Positions 46,901 to 61,900 of a stretch of 64,000 nucleotides of DNA are shown here, in pieces (the stretch's first letter is position 1; every line of letters starts with the position of its first letter). The DNA comes from CAYOPZ01 sp964406005 (GTDB lineage: Bacteria; Bacteroidota; Bacteroidia; Bacteroidales; SM23-62), in NCBI GenBank assembly GCA_964406005.1, contig CAYOPZ010000009.1:1-64000 (forward strand). Reading direction: 5' to 3'. The translations under genes were made by a program, and so were the position numbers. Under the pieces are notes generated by a model that saw only the letters and a program-made list of their open reading frames with translations, was not told the origin of the DNA and did no database searches.

Positions 46901-49900
46901 ACCGTCGTTACCCTTGGCCTCAGGTATACGGGACTCGATTTCGACACCGTGTTCACCGGCTTCGCGGTTGACATTACAGCTTCCGAACTGAGAGAGACCA
47001 CCTCAGGCTACCTCCGGTCGACCTCCCTTAACATCCAGCCCTTTATTGAAAACCCGGCAGCGGTCATCATACCGGATTCTGCCATGAAGGAATACAATCT
47101 TGACCAGCAGGGACTGACATTAAATCTTATCCAGGAGAGATTCTACGACCAGGACGCCATATCTGTGAGTGATTTCTCCCTCAGCGGGGCTCCGGACGGT
47201 ACATCCATTGAATCCGTTACCGGGATCTCCCTGACCCGGGCGGTCATTGACCTTGCCTATGACGGGATTGATTTTGATGACGATATTACGGACTTCACCG
47301 TTAATATCGACCAGGGCATCCTGGTTCAAACGCAGGCGGACAGCCTTGTATCTTCCGTGCTGGGCATAGAGGCCTATGTGGAACATCCGGTGGCGGAAAT
47401 AACCGAGGACCAGCCGCTTTACGAGCTTACCCTGGATGACCGGAGCCTGACCATTGTACTCACGGAGGAGATCTTCACGGATTATGACACCATTGCCGTA
47501 AACGACTTCTCGCTGGCCTTTGCGCCTGCTGGGCTGACCATCGAGGGGGTAACGGGCATATCTCCGACGGAAGCCGTCGTTGATCTGGCCTTCGACGGGA
47601 CGGACTTCGATAACGACTATACATCCATGGTGCTCCTGATCCTGAAGGATATCCTTATCCAGACCGAGACCCCGAGCCTGTTCTCAAGCTCAGTTTCCGT
47701 GACAGCCTACCAGGAAAACCCCTCCGCCACCCTGGAATCAGATTCGGCCCTGCTGGAAGAGCGCCTTGATTTCCGGAGCCTGACCATAGACCTGGATGAA
47801 GAGGAGTTCAATAATTACCTGGGGTTGAATCCGTCCGGCTTCTCCCTTTCCGGCGCTCCTGCGGGTCTCCTCATCGAAGATGTCCAGGGACTTTCGGATA
47901 CAACCGCACGAATCGACCTTCAGTTCATCGAAACGGACTTCGATGCCGACAGCCTCAATTTTGCCGTGGATATCAATTCCCCGGTGCTGAAGCAAACCGG
48001 TTCGGGCGCTCTGCGAACCTCATCAATCCCGGTGCTGGCCTTCATTGAGAATCCCTCGGCCGGGATAACCCCGGATGCAATGCTGAACGAGTACGGACTC
48101 GGTGACAGGTACCTGACACTGGATCTTTTCGAGGAGAGGTTCAATGATTATACGAATATACCTGCCGCGAACTTCACACTGAGGGGAGCTCCGCTGGGAA
48201 CCGGCATTGAATCGGTTGCAGGGACCGGCCCGAAACAGGCTGTTATCCTGCTTTCATTCGATGCCACCGACTTCGATGCCGATTCGCTGAATTTTGCAGT
48301 GGCCGTCTCCTCCCCGGTACTTTTCCAGACCTCATCCGGGAGCCTTGTATCAGATTCCCTTACGGTTCATTCCTACCTTGAGAATCCCGTGGCTGCACTT
48401 TCACCGGATACGGCCCTGATGGAGTATAATCTCGACGGGCGCAGCCTGACGATAGACCTGACAGAGGAGGAGTTCCCGGATCCCGGCGGCCTTCAGACAT
48501 CCGATTTCAGTCTGGTAAATCCTCCCCAGGGTCTCAGCATTCTTTCCGTTACGGGGAATGATCCTTACCAGGCAACCATAGACCTCAGGTATACGGGGCT
48601 TGATTTTGACGATGATATCACTGATTTCCATGTGGATATCGATTCATCTGTGCTGAAACAAACCACCGTCGGACATCTTTCGACCAATGACACCCTGATC
48701 GACGCTTATGTAGAAAATCCATCCGCAAGCCTGATCCCGGATTCGACCCTCTCGGAATACAGCCTCGACAGCCGCAGCCTGACAATAAACCTCACGGAAG
48801 AGAAGTTCCTGAATTATTCAACCCTGAACTCCTCCAATTTCTCGCTTGTCAATGCGACGCCCGGACTTACCATCGAGTCGGTGACCGGTTCTTCAGATAC
48901 CAGTGCGGTGATAGAACTCCGGTTTACAGGACTTGACTTCGATTCGGACATAACAGACTTCCGCGTCAACATCAATGCACCTGTCCTGATCCAGACCACA
49001 TCGGGTGTGCTGGCCACATCCGGGGATACCCTGCATGCCTATGTCGAAAACCCGGTCGCAGTCCTGGATGCAGATTCCAGCATGCATGAATATTCCCTTG
49101 GCAGCAGGACCCTTTTCATCAACCTTACGGAAGAGAGTTTTACGGATTACACGGGCCTGCAGACGACAGATTTCCTGCTTGTCAATCAACCTGCAGGTCT
49201 CACGATACAGTCGGTAGGCGGCATTTCTCCCACCCGGGTTGATCTCGATCTGCAGTATACGGGCATCGACATTGATGATGACATCATTGATTTTGCAGTC
49301 GATATAAATGCTGCAGAACTGGTCCAGACCGCATCGGGTTTCCTGAGGACAGATACATTATTTATCGATGCATACCTTGAAAATCCCTCTGCTTCGATTA
49401 CACCGGACCAGCCGCTCGGTGAACAGAACCTCAACGGACGGCAGCTGACCCTCGATCTTACGGAAGAACAGTTCATTAATTACCAGACCATAGGCCTGGC
49501 AGGCTTTTCTCTCAGCGGGGCGCCTTCAGGCACCAACATTCAGTCGGTAACCGGCACATCCTCCACGCAGGCACAAATTATCCTTTCATACGTGGGGATA
49601 GATTTCGATGACGACAGCAGCAATTTTACCGTGAACATCGATAACAGCATCCTGGTTCAGACCGGATCTGGCTTCCTGGCTTCCGCTACCATAACCATCA
49701 GTGCATACGTCGAAATCCCGGAGGCTTCGATTGCCCCTGACATACCCCTGGAAGAATACAACCTGGACGACCGTTCCCTGACCCTGAACTTCACGGAGGA
49801 AGAGTTCACGAATTATTCCTCCCTGCAGGCATCCGGATTCAGCCTGCTGGGTGCTCCCCCGGGAACATCCATCCAGTCTGTGGAAGGGACTTCACCCACA

Positions 49901-52900
49901 GAAGCACAGATCGAACTTTCGTTTAACGGGACGGATTTTGACAGCACGTACAGCGATTTTGCGGTATCCATCGCATCCGGTATGCTGATACAGACCGAAA
50001 GCGGGAGCCTGGTCTCTTCATCCCTGCCCGTACTCGCTTACGTGGAAACACCTGTTGCAACACTGTCTTCCGATTCCGCCCTGAGGGAACAGGGGCTTGA
50101 TTCCCGCGTGCTTTCCATCAGTTTCAGTGAGGAAGAGTTTGTGAATTATCAGGGCCTTGGTCCGGCCGGGTTCTCCCTTCACGGCGCCCCGGCGGGACTG
50201 AGCATACAATCCGTCACGGGAATCTCAGCCACGGAAGCCGACATCGATCTGCGCTTCATTGAGACTGATTTCGACCAGGACAGCAATAATTTCGCAGTGG
50301 ACATCAGCTCATCGCTGCTGATCCAGACCACTTCCGGCACCCTCCGTACCAGTTCCCTCCCGGTGATCGCCTTCAATGAAAACCCGGAAGCATTTATTAC
50401 GGCAGATGATTCACTCGAAGAATATACGCTCGACCAGAGGTACCTTGACCTGGTTCTCTCCGAAGAACATTTCATTAACTATGCCGGCCTGAACACATCG
50501 AGCTTCAGCCTGACAGGGGCGCCGGCGGGGGCAGGCATACAATCGGTCACAGGGACTTCACCGACCAGCGCAAGGCTGTACCTGACATTCGACGGTACCG
50601 ATTTCGATTCGGATCTGCACAATTTCGCCGTATCGATCGCCCAGGAAGCCCTGTTCCAGACAACATCCGGAAGTCTTGTTTCCAACGCCCTGACGGTATA
50701 TGCCTATGAAGAAAACCCAGTTGCGGCACTCAGTCCCGATATACCCCTTCAGGAGGCCAACCTCGACGGACGGACCCTGACCATTGACCTTACCGAGGAG
50801 AACTTCCTTAATTACGGTTCACTGCAGACAACAGATTTCAGCCTTGTAAATCCACCTCCCAACCTTGTTATTCAGTCAGTGGCCAGTGATAACCCCTACC
50901 AGGCAATACTCGGATTGAGGTATACGGGAACCGATTTTGACAACGACATCCCGGATTTCGGGGTTGATATTCACGCTTCCGTGCTGAAACAGACCGGCTC
51001 CGGTGTGCTGACTACCAACGGAATACTCATCGACGCCTATACAGAAACCCCGGTTGCGGATCTGAGTGCAGACAGCGTACTGCATGAACTGGAACTCGAT
51101 AAGCGGCAACTCACCATCGACCTCACCGAAGAGCGCTTCGTCGACTACACCGGCCTGAACTCATCGAATTTCACGCTTGTCAATGCGGTACCCGGGTTAA
51201 CCATTGAATCGGTCACAGGGCTCTCCCAGACATCGGCAGAGATCAACCTGCGCTTTACGGACATTGACTATGATACGGATGTAAATAACTTCTATGTCAG
51301 GATCAGCGCTTCCGTGCTGATCCAGACCATAAGCGGTTACCTGTCAACCAGCCAGGATACCCTGTTTGCATATGATGAGGTGCCGGCGATAAGCATATCC
51401 CCTGATTCCACCCTGAGGGAACGTTTCCTCGGCAACCGGGTCCTTACCCTCGACCTGCTTGATTACGAGAGCTTCGTTGATTATACCGACCTGCAGACCG
51501 GAGATTTCAGCCTGGTCAATGCACCGGCAGGCCTGTCTGTCCAGTCCGTTGCCGGGCAGTCCCCGACCAGGGCCGTTCTGGACCTCCAGTATACAGGACT
51601 TGATTTTGATACCGATTACAGCGATTTCAGGGTGAATATCAGTTCATTCATCCTCGTTCAGACCGAAACACCGGTATTGCAGAGTCCGCCGCTGACCATC
51701 TATCACTACCTCGAACATCCGGAAGCCGCCCTCAGTTCGGACGAGGATATCTTTGAATCCAATATTGACGGACGGGTGCTGACAATAGACCTTACGGAGG
51801 AAAATTTCCTGAATTACCAGACATTGCAGAATTCAGACTTTATCCTGCAGAATGCACCGCCGGACCTGTCCGTACAGTCGGTAGAAGGCCAGTCGTCAAT
51901 ACAGGCCGAAGTTGTCCTGCGTTATACGGGACTTGATTTTGACGGGGATTATCCGGATTTTGCCGTTGCCATCCTGGCCTCCGAACTGATACAGACCGGA
52001 TCGGGAACACTGGTTTCGAGTCCACTGCTTATAGACGGGTACGATGAGGTCCCCGTGGCACATCTTTCATCCGACTCGATTCTCAGGGAAAGGAACCTCG
52101 ACCTGAGGTACCTGACCATTGATCTGCAGGAGGAGAGTTTCCACGACTATACTTCCCTGTTCAAGGCCGATTTCAGCCTGGTAAACATTCCCGCGGGACT
52201 CTCGATCCAGTCCGTATCGGGAACTTCTCCCGTCAGAGCAAGGGTGAACCTGCAGTTCAACGGTACCGATTTTGATACAACCATCACCGATTTCCATCTG
52301 GATATCAGCAGTTCCGCACTCATACAAACCACGAGCGGACAACTGGGGTCGGATACACTGGATATAATCGCCTACGTGGAGGTGCCGGATGCAACCCTTT
52401 CTGCAGATTCGGCGCTTACTGAAGGAAGATTGGGATCGAGGATACTGACCATAGATTTTCACGATGAGGCCTTTGTGAACTATACCTCCCTGCAGGTTTC
52501 GGATTTCAACCTGGTAAATGCCCCGCCCGGGCTCAGCATCGCAGGCGTTACTGGGCAATCGGAGTTCAGCGCCGACCTGGAGCTGTATTTCGACCGTACC
52601 GATTTCGACGCCGATTTCAGTGATTTTGCCATTGATATCGACGCGGAAGCGCTTATACAGACCACGACGGGCTATCTCCGGACGAGTGCGGAACCCATCC
52701 TTGCCTATGTTGAAGTCCCGTCGGCCTCGATCGAAGAAGACGCTGCCCTGACGGAATACAGCCTGGGCGACAGGTACCTGACCCTGACACTGGATGACGA
52801 AGAGTTCCTCAATCATGCCAACCTGGATAAAGCCGATTTCGATCCGGTTAACGGTCCCGCCGGACTTGCGATTGAATCCGTCACCGGAATGAATCCCCAT

Positions 52901-55900
52901 GTCGCCCGTATCGACCTGGAATACACGGGTCTCGATTTCGATAACCTGATTGAAGACTTCAACCTTACGATATCGAATACCATCCTGAAACAGACCGGAA
53001 GCGGCGTCCTGCGTTCCGACAGCCTGAGCATCATACCCTATGTTGAGATACCCGTTGCCCAGATGACGAGCGACCAACCCCTTGAAGAAACCACGCTCGA
53101 CGAAAGGACCCTGTACATAGACCTTACCGAAGAGAATTTCCTGGATTACACGGGCATACTGGAAACCGATTTCACTTTGCTGAATGGTCCCCCGGGCCTG
53201 ACCATAGATACTGTAATCGGTAACTCTCCGGTAACTGCAAGCATTGTACTGGCCTTCGACGGGACGGACTTTGACGTGGCATACACGAACTTCAGGGTGC
53301 GGATCGATACCTCGGTGCTCCTGCAAAGCAATACTTCGAACCTTGTCACCAACAGCCTCAATATCATCGCAAGGTCCGAGAACCCGCGGCTCAATATTGA
53401 CAAAGACTCCACCCTGGCGGAGCACAGCCTGAGTCAAAGGTACCTCACCCTGCAGCTGAGCGAAGAGACCTTTACGGATTATGGGACCCTGGCCACGGGG
53501 GACTTCAGCCTGGTAAATGCTCCCGGCGGTTTGTTTATCGAACAGGTGACCGGTATAAGCTCCACAGAGGCCCGGATCGACCTGGAGTTCGACTACCAGG
53601 ACATAGATGTCAACTACAGCAACTTCAGGGTGCTTATCGCACAGGATGTACTCATCCAGTCCCAGACCGACCTGATCTCGGCCAATGCCCTGGAGATCAC
53701 GGCCTATGTCGAATCCCCGGCATCCTACCTGACCCCTGACCTGCCCCTGAATGAAGAGAACCTTGACGGCAGAACCCTGAACCTCGACCTCGTGGAAGAG
53801 GAGTTCATCGATTACGGGACGCTTGCCACAGGCAATTTCTCGCTTGCCAACGCCCCGACCGGTCTGTCCATCAACAGCGTGACAGGGATTTCACCCACCG
53901 AGGCAGATCTCGTACTCAGGTATACGGGAATTGACTTCGACGACACGATCTTCAACTTTGCCGTTAATACGTCGCCCTTCGTGCTGGTCCAGACCTCTTC
54001 TTCAAACCTGGTTTCCAGCCTGCAGACCATCTCCGCAATCGTGGAATACCCGGTGGCGACACTTGTATACGATTCGGTCCTGGCGGAATACAGCCTCGAT
54101 GAAAGGGTCCTTACCATCAATCTGGCCGATGAGCAGTTCGTTGATTATACTTCTCTCCAGGTATCGAATTTTACCCTGGTCAATGCTCCGCCGGGATTAA
54201 CGATCGAATCCGTTGAGGGGATCAATTCACTGCAGGCCGAAATCAGCCTGGCCCACGACGGTTCGGATTTCGACAGCGATATCGATGATTTCCATATCCT
54301 GATCCCCTCAGGCCTGCTTATACAGACCGAATCGGGAAGCCTGGCCACAACCATGCTGGATATTGATGCCTATGTGGAATCACCGGTCGCGATCCTGGCG
54401 GAAGACGACGTACTGGCCGAATATACCCTTGATGAAAGGTTCCTGACGCTTACCCTTTCGGAGGAAAGGTTCATTGATTATACCTCCGTCGGCATAAATG
54501 ACTTCGACCTGGTCAATGAACCCGGCGGACTGGAAATAGAGTCCGTTGCAGGACTGTCACCCACGCAGGCGAGGATAAACCTGCAGTTCGACCAGAGCGA
54601 TTTTGATGCGAACATCCCGAATTTCCATATCGAGATCCAGTACGATGTCCTGTTCCAGACAACATCCGGGGTTCTGGCAAGCAGTAACCTGACGGTCTTT
54701 GCATACGACGAACAACCGGTGGCAACGCTCACACCCGATGCCACGCTGACCGAACAGACCCTCGATGACAGGGAACTGACCATTACCCTGACCGAGGAAG
54801 AGTTCAATGATTATACAGGCCTTGCTCCTGCCCATTTCGGGCTGGTCAATGCTCCGGCAGGACTGACCATGGAATCGGTCACGGGGATCTCGCCTTACGA
54901 GGTGCTGATCCTGCTGCAGTTCGACGGAACGGATTTCGAGGAAAATATCCTTGACTTCAGGGTCAACATCGCCAACACGGTCCTGAAACAAACAACCACG
55001 GGCGTCCTTGCCTCGAGTCCGAGGATCATACTGGCCTACACGGAGATACCCGTTGCCGAACTTACAGAGGATGCCCCCCTTACCGAGCAGACCCTGGACC
55101 TTCGTTCCCTTACCATCGACCTTTCGGATGATTATTTCCCGGATCCCGGCGGACTCCAGACCGGTGATTTCGTGCTCGCCAATGCCCCTGCGGGACTCAC
55201 CATAGAATCCGTCACAGGAACATCGGATACAACTGCGGTGATCGAACTGCAGTTCGTGGAAACTGATTTTGATTCAGACATCCCGAATTTTGCCGTAGAC
55301 ATAAGCCATACGGTACTGTTCCAGACCACTGCCGGATTCCTGAGATCGAGTCCGCTGAACATCCAGGCGTACGTTGAATCACCGGTCGCCATTCTGACCG
55401 CCGATACGGCCCTGTACGAACAGGGACTGGGCGACCGCATCCTTGAAATCAACCTGCAGGAAGAGAAATTCATTGATTACACTTCCCTGTCGCCGGTGTA
55501 CTTCACCCTGGTCAATGCCCCACAGGGATTGAATGTACTTCAGGTAAGGGGATTATCGGACACTTATGCCGAACTCGACCTGCTTTACGACCAGACGGAT
55601 TTCGATACATCGATCCCGGACATGTACATCGACATATCCCAGGCCATACTCGTACAGACCACCTCCGGAACCCTCGAGACCAGTACCCTTCCTGTACAGG
55701 CTTTTGTTGAAAATCCGTCGGCGACCCTGACTGCGGACCCGGTCCTGGCGGAAGAGACACTCGATAACCAGAGCATTGAGATCAACCTTGCCGAGGAGCA
55801 GTTCCTGAACTATACTTCCCTTGAGGTAACCGATTTCAGCCTTCACAACCAACCGGCCGGGCTGGGCATTGAAAGCATCTCCGTATTCGGTCCGACCCGC

Positions 55901-58900
55901 GTGATCATCAACCTGCAGTTCGACGAGACCGATTTCGATGCCGACAGCAATAATTTCCATGTATCCATCCGAAACGAGGTTCTCAAGCAAAGCGGTTCGG
56001 ATCTCCCGACCAATGACATCAGCGTATTCGCCTTTGTCGAGAATCCTTCGGCCACCGTGGCGCCCGATGCCGCCCTGACGGAATACACCCTGAATTCGAG
56101 GTACCTGACCCTTGATCTCTTCGAAGAAGAATTCCTTGATTTCACAGACCTCGACACAAATGACTTCATTCTGAACAACGCTCCTGAGGGACTTGCCGTT
56201 GAATCGGTCACCGGGATCGCCGATACAAGAGCCCGCCTGGACCTGGTCTACACCGGGATTGATTTCGACACCGCCATCAATGATTTTTCGGTCTCCGTGG
56301 TAAATGCCGTACTTAAACAGACGGGAGCCGGTGTTCTGGGATCAAACCAGCTGACCATACTGCCCTATGTCGAATCTCCGGTTGCGGTCCTCGTACCCGA
56401 TCAGGCACTTGAAGAAAAGACCCTTGACGGAAGGCTTCTCGACATAGACCTTTCGGAAGAAGAATTTACGGACTACACCGGTCTGCAGGTATCGGATTTC
56501 AGCCTGGTGAATGCTCCGCAGGGATTGTCGATCGATCTTGTTGCGGGAACCTCCCCGGTCCACGCTGAGATCGGGCTCGCATTCGACGGTACGGACTTTG
56601 ACAACCACTTTACCAATTTCCATGTAATGATCTCTCCGGGAGTCCTGATCCAGAGCCCGCCGAATGACCTGCACACCAATAATGTAACCATCACTCCCTA
56701 TTTCGAGATCCCGGAAGCCTATATGGAAGCCGATGCACCCCTTATGGAATACCAGCTGGACGGTCGCTTCCTGACCATACACCTGACCGAGGAGGAATTT
56801 GTGGATTACAGCGCATTGACCCAGGCGGATTTCATCCTGAACAATGAGCCTGCAGGCCTGAGCATTGAATCCGTAACGGGGATTGATTCGGCAAATGCCA
56901 GCCTGGCCCTTGCTTTCAGCTATCTTGATTTTGACAGCGACATATCCGATTTCTCGGTGACCATCCTGAGGGATGCACTGATCCAGTCGACCATCACGGA
57001 CCTGCTTACGAACAACATCCCGGTACAGGCGTATGTAGAGATGCCGGAGCTCCGGCTCAGCCCGGATTCCGTCATGCACGAATTCACCCTTGACCGGAGG
57101 CTGCTTACCCTGGCTCTGACTGAAGACGAGTTCATCGATCCGCCTTCGCTTGTCAATTCTGATTTCAATCTTATCAATTCACCCCCGGGACTGGTTATTG
57201 AAGGCCTGAATCCGCTGGACAGCATATCGGTTGAACTCCTGCTTGCATACGACGGGTCCGATTTCGACAACGACTTCAATCTGTTCCGGGTGGCCATCGA
57301 CAAGGACGTTCTTCTGCAATCCACGGTTTCAGACCTGGTCAGCAACGATACGATCATTTACAGCTATACCGAGGTACCCGTTCTGACCATTTCCGGCGAT
57401 TCGCTGCTTCACGAGTCCACACTCGACCGCCGCTCCCTTTATCTGAAACTCGACGAGGAGAGGTTCCTTGATTATACCGGCCTTTCAACATCAAGCTTCC
57501 AGCTTATCAACGGTCCCCCGGGCCTGAGTATTGAATCGATATCCGGTGTCAGGCCGGACAGTGCGGTAATGGACCTTGCCTTCGATGAGACGGATTTTGA
57601 CAGCCAGTATCCCGACCTGACGGTGATCATAAACAGGAATATCCTGTTCCAGTCAACCGCCGCAAACCTGGTCAGTCAGAATACCCTTACCGTATACCCG
57701 AAGGGAGAGAACCCCGTGGCCGTCATATCTTCAGATTCAATCCTGACCGAATACAGGCTGGATGCCCGGTACCTCGAACTCACGCTCTCCGAGGAGGAAT
57801 TTATCGGGGAAAGCTATGTTACACCTGCCCGGTTCACCCTTGTCAATGCTCCGCCGGGACTGTCGATTGAGAGTGTCCAGTACTTCGATTCACGATATGT
57901 GATCGCACAGCTTGCTTTTGACGGAACTGATTTTGACGAGTCCATAAGTGATTTCAGTATCAGCATCAACAAGGACATCCTGGTGCAGTCCCCTGCAGAC
58001 CTGTCAACCAACGAGCTGTTTATCCTGTATGACCTCGAACCGGTAATCAGGCTGGTATCCATACCCAACGATACCATGAAGGTCGGTGATACCATAACCC
58101 TGTCAATCAAGACCGACAGCGATCTCGGGAACCTGTTCACCCTGCATTCGGGTGCGGTCGGAAGCTTCCCCCTGACGGATCTGCAGAGAATTGCCGACAC
58201 CGCCTATACGGCCCTGTTCCACGTATCCGAGGGAGGCATGAATTACATGGCAGCCCAGGACATTCCCGTGTCATCCCTGCGACTGTACAACGGCCAGATC
58301 CCGGGCAATACGTTCAATGCCTCGCTTGTACAGGACAATGACCTTCTCGATGCCAACAGTCCCGTAATAGAAAGCGTAGTCGCATTCTCCTCCGGTCCCA
58401 GAAAAATCGGGGATGAAATATTCATGCTGCTGACCGCCGATCAGACGGGTTATGCCTTTACACCCGGCTCTCATGTGAACGGGGTGCCTTTCTCAAGCCC
58501 GGCCATCTCGATCAGCAGCATAGGCACAGGGAACTATAATCTCAGCTATACGGTCGAAGAGGGAGATCCGGATGTGAGCGAAGGCGGGCTCGGGCTGGAA
58601 ATAGTGGCAAGGGATGTTGCCGGGAACTTCAGCCTTCCCTTTACTGCCATCAGCCCGAACGACCTCAGCATAGACGGTTCCCGTCCGCTTATCACCCGCG
58701 CCTGGGTGAGCTCAGCGGATTCGAATGTGGTGGTCGACGATACCGTGACCATCATACTGGAAACCGATCAGCCGGGCTATGTGCCTGCGGAAAACACCCG
58801 GATCAATAATGTGGGGATCACAAGCCCGAACCTTGATTTCGAGGATCTTTCGGACGGGACCTACCGCTTTACCTACACGGTGAGCGACGATGACGAAAGT

Positions 58901-61900
58901 GTTTCAAAAGGGAACCTGGCCGTCAATTTCACGCTGATCGATTCATACGGTAATGTGAGCCCCGGTTTCAGCAGCCTCGACCCAAACAACATTACCATCC
59001 TTACTTCGAAGCCCACTGCTGCCATAACCGGCTCGACCGAGATCTGCAACGGAGATTCGACCCTGATCAGGGTCAGCCTGGGAGGATTCTCTCCCTGGGA
59101 ATTTGTGCTTTCCGACGGGAATTCCTCCGTCATCATCTCAGATTACAGGGAAACCGTTTACGAGACATGGGTGCAGCCGGAATTCTCGGCCAGCTATACC
59201 GTTCCCAGCCTGAGCGACTCCACGGGAAACACAAACAACGGCTTCGGGCATGCGGACATTACGGTGCATCCCCTGCCGTCGGTCGAGATCACGAACCTTG
59301 GGAACGTATATGACGTACAGGGCATTCCGATCGAACTGGAATCGGACCCGCCGGGAGGTGTATACACAGGACCGGGGATCCTTCCCGGCCCCCCTGCCGT
59401 CTTCGAACCCTCGGTCGCAGGAACGGAAGGCTCTCCGCATGAGATCCTGTATACCTATACCGACGGGTACGGTTGCGTCAACACCGATACCGCCGTCGTA
59501 TATGTGATCCAGGCTACCGGGACGATCGAATTCGAAAAGCCCGTCGCCTGTTTCAACGATACTTCCTTTATCATCACGGGATCGAACGCAGGCAATTCCA
59601 CGGGAAGCCTCAGCGTCGAGCCCCTGGTTGACGGCGCTTTCACGGACCTCGGCGACAACACGGCCCTGCTGATCCCCTCTTATTACGGTATTTCTTCGGA
59701 TCTTTCCCTGAATGTCATTTATACCTATATTGATACCAGCGGGGTGGAATTCAGCATACAGAAACCCCTGTTGATCCAGCACCTTGACGATGCGGTCATC
59801 AGTCCGGTGGACCCGGCGGCCTACTGCCAGAACCTGCCTGCATTCGTGCTGACCGGCAACTACCCGGGCAGCGGCATATTCACGGGTACGGGCGTAACGG
59901 GAAGCGAAGGGACCGGTTTCGGTTTTGATCCCGGGCAGGCCCATACAGGATCGAACCACATCGTATACAGCTATGAGTCAGCACAGAATTGCAGGGTGGC
60001 CGATTCCGTCGATCTTACCGTATACGAGATCCCGGAGGCTGGCTTCAGCATTGCCGATCCCTGTATCCCCGAAAGCGGCGGAACGGTGCACTTCCATAAC
60101 CAGTCTTACACGGGAAGCAGCAGCCAGGAGAACTGGCAGTGGGAATTCGGAGATGCCAAGAGCGGTATAGACAACTTCAGCACGCTCGGAGATCCTTCGC
60201 ATTTCTATGAGGAGACGGGCACGGCCGAGGTCAGCCTGATCGTTACCATCGATCACGGATGCAGCGATACCCTGCGGAAGGAAATTGCCCGGTATGCATT
60301 GCCGGAGGCGGATTTTGCATGGAACAGCAACTGTATCTCGCCCGATCCGGTCGTACTCGAGGGAAGGGAAGTGCTGTTCAACGGCGACCGGGTTGCTGAA
60401 AGGACATGGGAGTTCCGGGAAGGTGGAAACGTATACATTCACCCGGATTCCAGCAGTATCCTCAGCTATGTGTTCACCGAGACCGGGACCGTCGATATCA
60501 GTTACAGGATCGCTACACAGCAGGGTTGTGCCGATTCCGTTGAAAAGGAAGTGTTGTTCAGCCCGACCTATACGCTGGCCGATGCAGACTATTACCAGGA
60601 CTTTGAAACCATTCCCGAAGGATGGTCGTCCGGCGCAGGCTCACCGGGTCAGAACAGCTGGATCTTCGGCGACATTACCGGGACAGGGTTCCCCTATAAT
60701 GCCGCTTCGGGAACAAAAGCCTGGCATACCGAGATTCCCAGTCCGAAACAGGTCGAATCTTCATGGGTACTGACACCCTGTTTCGATTTCACGGGCTATG
60801 ACCGTCCCATGGTATCGCTCAATGTGAAACGCTCTCTCGACCGCGACCGGGACGGGGCCGTTCTGCAATACACCCTGGATAACGGAAAAACATGGATCAA
60901 TGTAGGCGCTGTGGATGACGGAGGTCAGAATTGGTACAACTCGAACAGGATCACCACCGGTCCCGGCGGACAGGGCACCGGATGGACAGGTGAGATCGTC
61001 TTTAAGGAAGATACCGAATGGCATACGGCCGCACACGGCATTGACGGGTTGAAAGACGAAAAGGAGGTACGTTTCAGGATTGCATTTGGTTCCTCCGGCG
61101 ACAATGCCCTAGCTAACGACGGTATTGCATTCGACGATTTTGAAATCAAGAAACGTTCGAGGCTCACGGTGCTTGAGTATTTCACCAATGCAAATTCCGC
61201 CGGAACCGTGAATACCGACCTTACGGTCGGGGAAATCACCGATACCTTGCCCGAAGATGCGATAGGCATTCAGTACCATACAAGCTACCCCTCGGCCGAC
61301 GCGTTCAACCTGGAAAATCCTGTTCCTGCAAGTACCAGGGGCCTCTACTACGGAACATCGTCCGTACCTTATGCCGTGCTGGACGGGGGAATTTATGACG
61401 ATTTCCTTGAGTATGAGAGAACCTATGATTTTAAAACCAGGAGTCCCAGCGTCGAGGACATCAGCGCGAGGGCGCTGAGCGCGCCCGATTTCGGCATCGA
61501 TATCTCGATCGATGACCTTTATCCCTCCCTGGTGCTGAATGTCCGGCTGACCGCCCTGAGGAATATGGCAGAACGGGACCTGACCCTGCATACCCTGGTA
61601 GTGGAGAAGATGATTTCCGGCAGGACGGATGCAGGGACAAACGGTGTCACGGAATTCCGGAATGTAGCCCGTAAAATGCTCCCCGATGCCAGCGGAACAA
61701 GCCTTGTGCAGGCCTGGACAAAAGGAGAGACGGAAACCGTTCCGCTGAGCTGGAACGCCGTGTCTTCGTTTATCAGCAAGGATGAAATGGCCATCGTATG
61801 CTTCCTGCAGGATGAGGATACAAAAGAGATCCTCCAGGCAGCCACCGCCCGGGATACTACCTCAACCGGGACATGGGCGCAGGGAGAACCGGTGCCGGAT

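Larger units (their letters stand above)
38066..58036 (+). repeat. Tandem array of 60 in-frame units of ~333 bp
   Basis: I counted 60 unit starts of the type 'P.A.L..DS.L.E' from residue ~24 to ~6680, mean 111 residues. Most units differ clearly at DNA level, so the array is old, except for one perfect internal copy. Units 1 and 3 are a variant with 'LGGGETF' or 'LGQDETF' and 'YTSTDSVVL'. Early units prefer 'GAPAGTSIQS'; later ones prefer 'VNAPAGLSIES'. Confidence 0.9.

Noticed and set aside
52067..53437. Long minus-strand open frame (456 codons) and dozens of others within the giant gene
   Set aside because: They follow the repeat period, have no start or domain features, and are antisense to a continuous 24-kb plus-strand frame. 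GC-rich biased codons leave the opposite strand open.
38066..58036. Regular repeats as a possible CRISPR or other DNA-level array
   Set aside because: The period is about 333 bp, in frame, and conserved at the protein rather than DNA level. There are no short identical repeats with unique spacers.
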